Shown here: in pieces, positions 59,595 through 64,000 of the stretch | How the letters are laid out: each line of letters starts with the position of its first letter | Numbering within the stretch: the first letter of the stretch is position 1 | Assembly (NCBI GenBank): GCA_002286715.1 | Contig: NSJX01000053.1 | Location: 112,258-176,257 of the forward strand | Length of the DNA stretch: 64,000 nt | Reading direction: 5' to 3' | Source: Dentipellis sp. KUC8613 | Taxonomy: Eukaryota > Basidiomycota > Agaricomycetes > Russulales > Hericiaceae | Translations under genes and position numbers: made by a program | The notes under the pieces: model-generated | What the model saw: the letters and a program-made list of their open reading frames with translations, nothing else | Database searches by the model: none | Told to the model about the DNA's origin: nothing

Positions 59595-59767
59595 AGCGCT
59601 GCTTTTCCGCCTCGGCAATCCCGAATAGTACATCAACACAGCCCCCCGGAAATGAATTCGACAATCAAATCTAGTCAATTTCGTAGTCACTGAGGAGGGT
59701 ATAAGTCCACAAAACGTCAATTGGAAGTCAATTTCATCAAATTTGTTGACTAACCGTTTTTACTGAG

Positions 59768-59774
59768 GGTGACT
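59768..59774. repeat. right 7-bp target-site duplication (GGTGACT)
   Basis: Direct repeat of 58934-58940. Confidence 0.75.
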
Positions 59775-59984
59775 GTCCGTCACTCAGTCGCGGCGAAGCA
59801 CTCTGGGCTTAGCCGGGAAAAGCCGTGTAGCAGGCCTCGGCTATCCATAACAGTAACTCTACGAAGAGAGAGACGCCTGGGGTTCACTTCATGGGGTCAA
59901 TTCATGTGGTCTTGACTGATTCAAGTCGATACAACAATATAGTTCGTAGTTCACGGTATACAGGTCGCTTGTCCGATACAATTT

Positions 59985-62879
59985 TTATGCCCTCAGGTCA
60001 GCTTTGATCAAATCCGCGGCTTTCTCGCCAATAGCAATTGCAGTGGCCGCCTAACACACCATCGCATATATCAGTATGCATCCAGCACTCAGTGACCGCG
60101 TTATGCAGGCAGTGATAAGACTCACCGTGTGGCCCGCGACAATTTCGGGGAATATACTGGCATCGGCAACGCGGAGGCCTTGAATCCCATACACCCGAAG
60201 CTTTGGGTCAACCACACCGCCTTTGCTCAGGGGGGCCATCCGTGCCGTCGACGTTGGGTGATACAGTGTCGACAGATTGGACCGAACGTACGTCTCCACC
60301 TCCTCGTCAGATGCATCGCTCAGATAGTGGCCGAAGTCGTGATCAGATTTCGCTGCACGGTCTATGATGTTGCCTAAAGGCGGTGCGTCTGCGATGCGCA
60401 TGAGGACACGCATGCCGCGAACGAGGACGTCGATGTCGTGCTGTGTCGACAGATAGCTTAAGCGAATAGTCAGTCAGCAATGATTCATTTTCTTCTTTCC
60501 AGAAGACCATGATGCAATGCTGAGCTTAACGTACTTGGCGTGAATGACGGGTGCATCAAATGGGTTCGTCGACTTCAATGAAACAGTCCCCACGCTGGTG
60601 GGCCTGAGAGCCACATCATCAAACATGCATTTTGACTTGTAGATGTCAGGAACTTACCGCAGCAGAACGAGATGCAAGCTCATTGAGTCCACGTTCGGCA
60701 GCTGAGCCCTCAAGTTCGACTTGTAACCAATCGGGGAATCGAACAGCTCGAGATCGGGAGCCCCGGGACCAGAATACGCAGTTTCCACTGTTTTGTCGGC
60801 TTCCGGGAAGAGTTTAGGGTCGTCTGAGCGGAAGAAGGCGGCAGCTTCTGCAACCTGTGGGCACCGAACTCACAATCATCAATAATGTATACTGAGTACA
60901 CCCACGGCACTCACATTCGTTGTCAGAGGTCCATTCCCAAACAGAAGATACTGTGCAAGACTCTTCTGCAGCCGGAACGTATCTCTGATTCCTCTGGGCT
61001 GGAGGTAGTTCAGATTGTCGCCGCTCTTTTCGTGCAGAACGACATCGATGACGGGATGGTCTTTCAAGTATGCACCAACGCCGGGCAAATCTGCGACCAA
61101 GGGTATGCCATGCTTGGCCAACTGCTCTGCAGGGCCGACGCCAGACAGAAGGAGGATCTACGAGCAAACGTTGCTTCAGGTGCCAAAGCGAAAGCAAAAG
61201 ATCCCAAACTACTGACATGCGGGGTGTGCACAGCTCCCGCTCTGAATAGATGCGCAGAGGCACTTCAACGGAAGCAAGATCGGAACGGAGGGCTGTGACT
61301 TACGAAAGTATGATCTCCTTCCTCGCTCTTGCCCTATACCGCGGTTCACTTGCAGAAGAGGCAAACTCAGCGCCAACAGCTCGCGGGCCAGCGTTGCCAG
61401 TCTCGAAAAGCAACTTCGTGACCGTAGCATGGGTAGCGATAGTGAGATTTGGCCGCGAAAGGACGTCTTCTGTGAGATAGGCGGTCTCGGTCGTCACGCG
61501 TTTCCCATCGCGGATGTATGTCACTAGATTCCCAGCATGTGTCAGTGCCTGCAGGACGTCTGGGAGGAGTCGGCTCACTAAGCTATTTCAGGAGAAAGTC
61601 CACCTGCTGAGTCTCAACGCTGGAGAATCGAGGAAGTCACATACCTTTGCAACGCCGAGCGTGCCCTTCGATGAATTTAGATCGGACTTCTTCTCGATAC
61701 CGATGTGTGCGCAGGAATCGATGAACTTTTGCGTTATGGGAGAGAAGTAGCCTTCATGTCCGACTAAATGCCGCATCGTCTGTATTGGGCGGTTTCTTCC
61801 TTGCAGCTGAATGGAAGCGACACGTACCGTCCACCTTACCGCCGACGTCGCCTCGCTCGAGCAAATCCACGTCTGGGTACCTTCTGCTTGGGTTGTATTT
61901 TTCGAACTTCTTGAAGTATCTGGAGAATCCAAGTCAGTCCCGCAGCCAAAGCACCAGGGAAGCAGGACAAAGTAAGTACCTTTTGAAGTTCTCGTAAGAC
62001 CATTCTGCTGCGCCGTCTTGACCAGCCTGAATTCTTTCCCATTCATCGTAATCGTCAGGAGAGCCGTAGTGGTATCTATAATGTGTGAAAAAAGGGTCAG
62101 TGTCGGAATGGCCCATAGGAACAAAGTCCGCACATCTGCGCGTTAATCGAGGTGCCTGTTCTGATGTTAGAGGTGGAAATGTGGCGATGATGTTACACTT
62201 ACAACCACCCAGCATTCTCGCTATCGCATGTCGTTCAGAAGGCGTGTAGATGAAGAAATTACCAACTTACCTCGAGGCCAGTAATGAGACAACCCAGCCG
62301 TGCCTTCACACGGCTCGGTCGTAAAGTTATATATTTCCTTACTTCCGAAAAGCTGTGAGAATCCAGATGGAATACGAGACAGTTGAATCTTCGTTGCGCT
62401 GGTATTGAGGAGTGGGCATCAAGCGGGCCAGTCACAGAAAGCGTGACGTTGTTCCGCACCTTCCTCCAGCCTCAAGCAGAAGCACGCGGATAGACGGATC
62501 TTCACTCAGTCGCGCCGCAAGAACGCAGCCCGCAGTCCCTGCATGGTGGGGTCAGTGCGCACATTCGGACAGCTCCGTGTGGGTACCGAAGCTGCCACAT
62601 ACCTCCACCAATGATAATAAAGTCATATTCGTCAGGCTCGTAACCTGCGGCAGTCACCTTGCGCCCTATCTTTCCATAGTCTCCGGAAATCGCGCCCTTG
62701 CGTCTCTCTGGACGTGCACGCAGCACTCGAAGAGCGGTACCCAAAAGCACCGAAGAGGCAGCAATGCGTAGATAGGTGGATGTAAGTTTCCGCGGCACCA
62801 CCACCAGTGCGAAAACCGTGAGGAGGGCGGAGAGGGCGGTTGACCTACCTACGTCGAGCGCGCTACGGGTTTGAGACAT
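59985..62879 (-). CDS. GMC oxidoreductase 2 (AA3), tandem paralogue of GMC1
   Basis: Sixteen exons from 62879 downward: 62879-62603, 62538-62460, 62398-62271, 62220-62203 (18 nt), 62155-62134 (22), 62075-61980, 61919-61828, 61763-61645, 61582-61579 (4), 61523-61304, 61241-61217 (25), 61157-60915, 60854-60658, 60603-60535, 60456-60126, 60050-59985; 661 aa. FAD motif GGGTAGCVLAARLSED, MLGGCTSINAQIYHYGSPDD, signature 2 SAGAVHTPHILLLSGVGPAE. Catalytic His ~596 (YHPTSTARM) and His ~639 (VAGHT). Twelve of the 16 exons are the same length as in GMC1, so this is a head-to-tail duplication. The N-terminus has a hydrophobic stretch (STALSALLTVFALVVVPRKL), again more anchor than signal peptide. Confidence 0.88.
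61579..61582 (-). other. 4-nt microexon of GMC2
   Basis: Minus strand reads AAATAG, CTTA, GTGAGC. It joins GVAK to L-M-TYIRDGKRVTTE and avoids an in-frame TGA at the next exon. Same place and length as in GMC1. Confidence 0.7.
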
Positions 62880-64000
62880 TGTGCAGGCGGGGACAAGAGG
62901 ACTAGTGCAAGATGTCCCCGCGTTCTTATTATAAGGAGAATCAACAGCCGGAAGCAGAGAGGGTCATGTGCCGTCGATAACCTGGATAGGTGTCACTATT
63001 CAGGCGACGAATCTAAAGGTGTGATGCCTGGAAACGCATAGAGTACTATAACGAGGTACCAACAGGCTCACGTGTTGCCGTTCGTGCTTCACGAATTGAT
63101 GAAGAATTCGATGCCGCTGCTACGATACCCTACAACGGCGCCGAGGCGGGAGACATTGGTGTTGCAAACGCCATTCCGTGACAGGCTGCTCTGGCACATG
63201 AGCATCCTACGACAGGACCGCATGTGAACACTTGAGGGACAGCGCATAACCCAACAGCCTCGAAGGGTGCGGCTAGTAGGAGAACGGGTTGTATTGATGC
63301 CCTATTGGATGATATCACATGCGAGAAAATCATTGGTACAGTCGTATAGCCGGCTGCTAACGATGGAAAAGATGACATCTGCGACGCCGGGGGCGCACCC
63401 GTGATGAAGATGGAGAAAGAACCTATGATCCTTTCACGTTCCGAGAACTCAAAACGACTACGCAAAGACGTCGGATTAGTGACAGGACTCGGGAAGCGCG
63501 GAATCTACAATCACCTGATACCATGACAAGGACCGACGGAAGACATCCATCGTTTTTAGAGAGAAGGCATAATTTTCGGGAGGTACGTTGTAAGTAGATG
63601 GAGGAAGAGTGGTGGCAGGCAAGGGCCTATCGGGAAGTGAACACTTGACCGGGGCTCCCTTTTCTCAATAACAGTCTCAAGGCTCGAACTACCTAGGTAT
63701 GTAATCAGGCACCAGTCCAAATATGGTAAAAGGTAGATTAGATTAGATTCCTCGAATCTTGAATTCGTGTAAACACCTTCACGCCGGGTCATGAAGCTAT
63801 CTATGCCTCTTTGTGCCCTCACATGCATCGCATATCCACCTCCTGGGGGTCATTTCCAGCCCAACACAGTCCAGGTGATACTGATCTCCATTAAGTACTT
63901 CTTAGGCAGTCAAAGACATGACGACATACCCACTGAGTTTTGCATCCGGTGCGTTTACATTGCAAAGCACCGGCACTATCTGCTGCAACGTGCTCTCCGC
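62880..64000. other. upstream region of GMC2, no gene seen
   Basis: About 1.1 kb to the window end. A 111-aa minus frame (63130-63465) and a 90-aa one (63556-63828) have no motif. The first part should be the GMC2 promoter; the A+T-rich cttattataagg near 62925 is TATA-like, about 50 bp before the start codon. Confidence 0.45.

Larger units (their letters stand above)
58941..59767. mobile_element. 827-bp fold-back element with tRNA-like modules
   Basis: Two arms are inverted copies of each other: 58941-59282 and 59425-59767. By eye the outer 315 bp (58941-59255 and 59453-59767) are identical; the inner ~27 bp differ at a few positions. The loop is about 142 bp. The termini are CTCAGTAAAAACGG, flanked by a 7-bp direct repeat, which marks an insertion. 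Each arm holds a tRNA-like module pointing outward. No transposase is encoded, so it is non-autonomous. It sits between the tandem GMC genes: 5' of GMC1, 3' of GMC2. The identical arms suggest a young insertion or ongoing gene conversion between arms. Confidence 0.85.

Noticed and set aside
63130..63465. Hydrophobin-like small Cys protein
   Set aside because: Cysteines are not in the eight-Cys pattern with paired CC; no proper signal peptide.
1..64000. CRISPR arrays, prokaryotic operons or ribosome-binding sites
   Set aside because: The sequence is a spliced eukaryotic genome; no spaced direct repeats were seen.

Overview
The window is a gene-dense stretch of a filamentous basidiomycete nuclear genome, most like a wood-decay agaricomycete. 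The evidence is short GT-AG introns (mostly 43-80 nt) in nearly every gene, GC-rich coding DNA, short intergenic gaps, clear fungal orthologues (XRN1, GMP synthase, MIC60, NUP54, neutral trehalase, ATG15, ATG22) and expanded families (GMC oxidoreductases, arrestin-like proteins, trypsin-fold protease). All gene models were spliced by eye and checked for reading-frame continuity at each junction. No RNA or database evidence was available.

Layout. 1-6.2 kb: 3' end of XRN1, GMP synthase GUA1, and a one-TM coiled-coil protein, all on +. 6.2-8.8 kb: no recognisable gene. 8.8-15.7 kb: a PX-like/PB1 scaffold protein (+), an F-box protein (-) and ARP10 (+); the last two diverge from a 62-bp gap. 16.3-21.5 kb: a cytosolic trypsin-fold protease (+), a peroxisomal-type solute carrier (-) and a family-16 methyltransferase (-). 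21.8-28.2 kb: three head-to-tail arrestin-like genes (-); a fourth paralogue lies at 36.1-37.7 kb (+). Between them are NUP54 (+), a coiled-coil protein (+) and MIC60 (-). 38.7-49.7 kb: ATG22, neutral trehalase, a hemerythrin-domain protein and ATG15, all on +. 49.7-55.9 kb: a small proline/serine-rich protein (+), a weak ORF and a small basidiomycete-type protein (-). 55.9-62.9 kb: two tandem 16-exon GMC oxidoreductases (-), separated by an 827-bp fold-back element with target-site duplications.

Functional links. ATG15 breaks down autophagic bodies in the vacuole and ATG22 is tied to export of the products. Trehalase mobilises stored trehalose and carries a PKA-type site, so this stretch has a starvation/recycling flavour. 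The arrestin-like proteins mostly carry PPxY motifs expected to bind a Rsp5-type ubiquitin ligase. The two GMC enzymes keep the His-His pair of aryl-alcohol-oxidase-like AA3 enzymes but have hydrophobic N-terminal anchors.

Most unusual features: the fold-back element with outward-facing tRNA-like promoters; a 4-nt exon conserved in both GMC genes; an 18-nt exon conserved in all four arrestin-like genes; a 21-nt exon that carries the signature of the carrier; and an 18-exon ATG22 gene with a 14-nt exon and a probable GC-AG intron.
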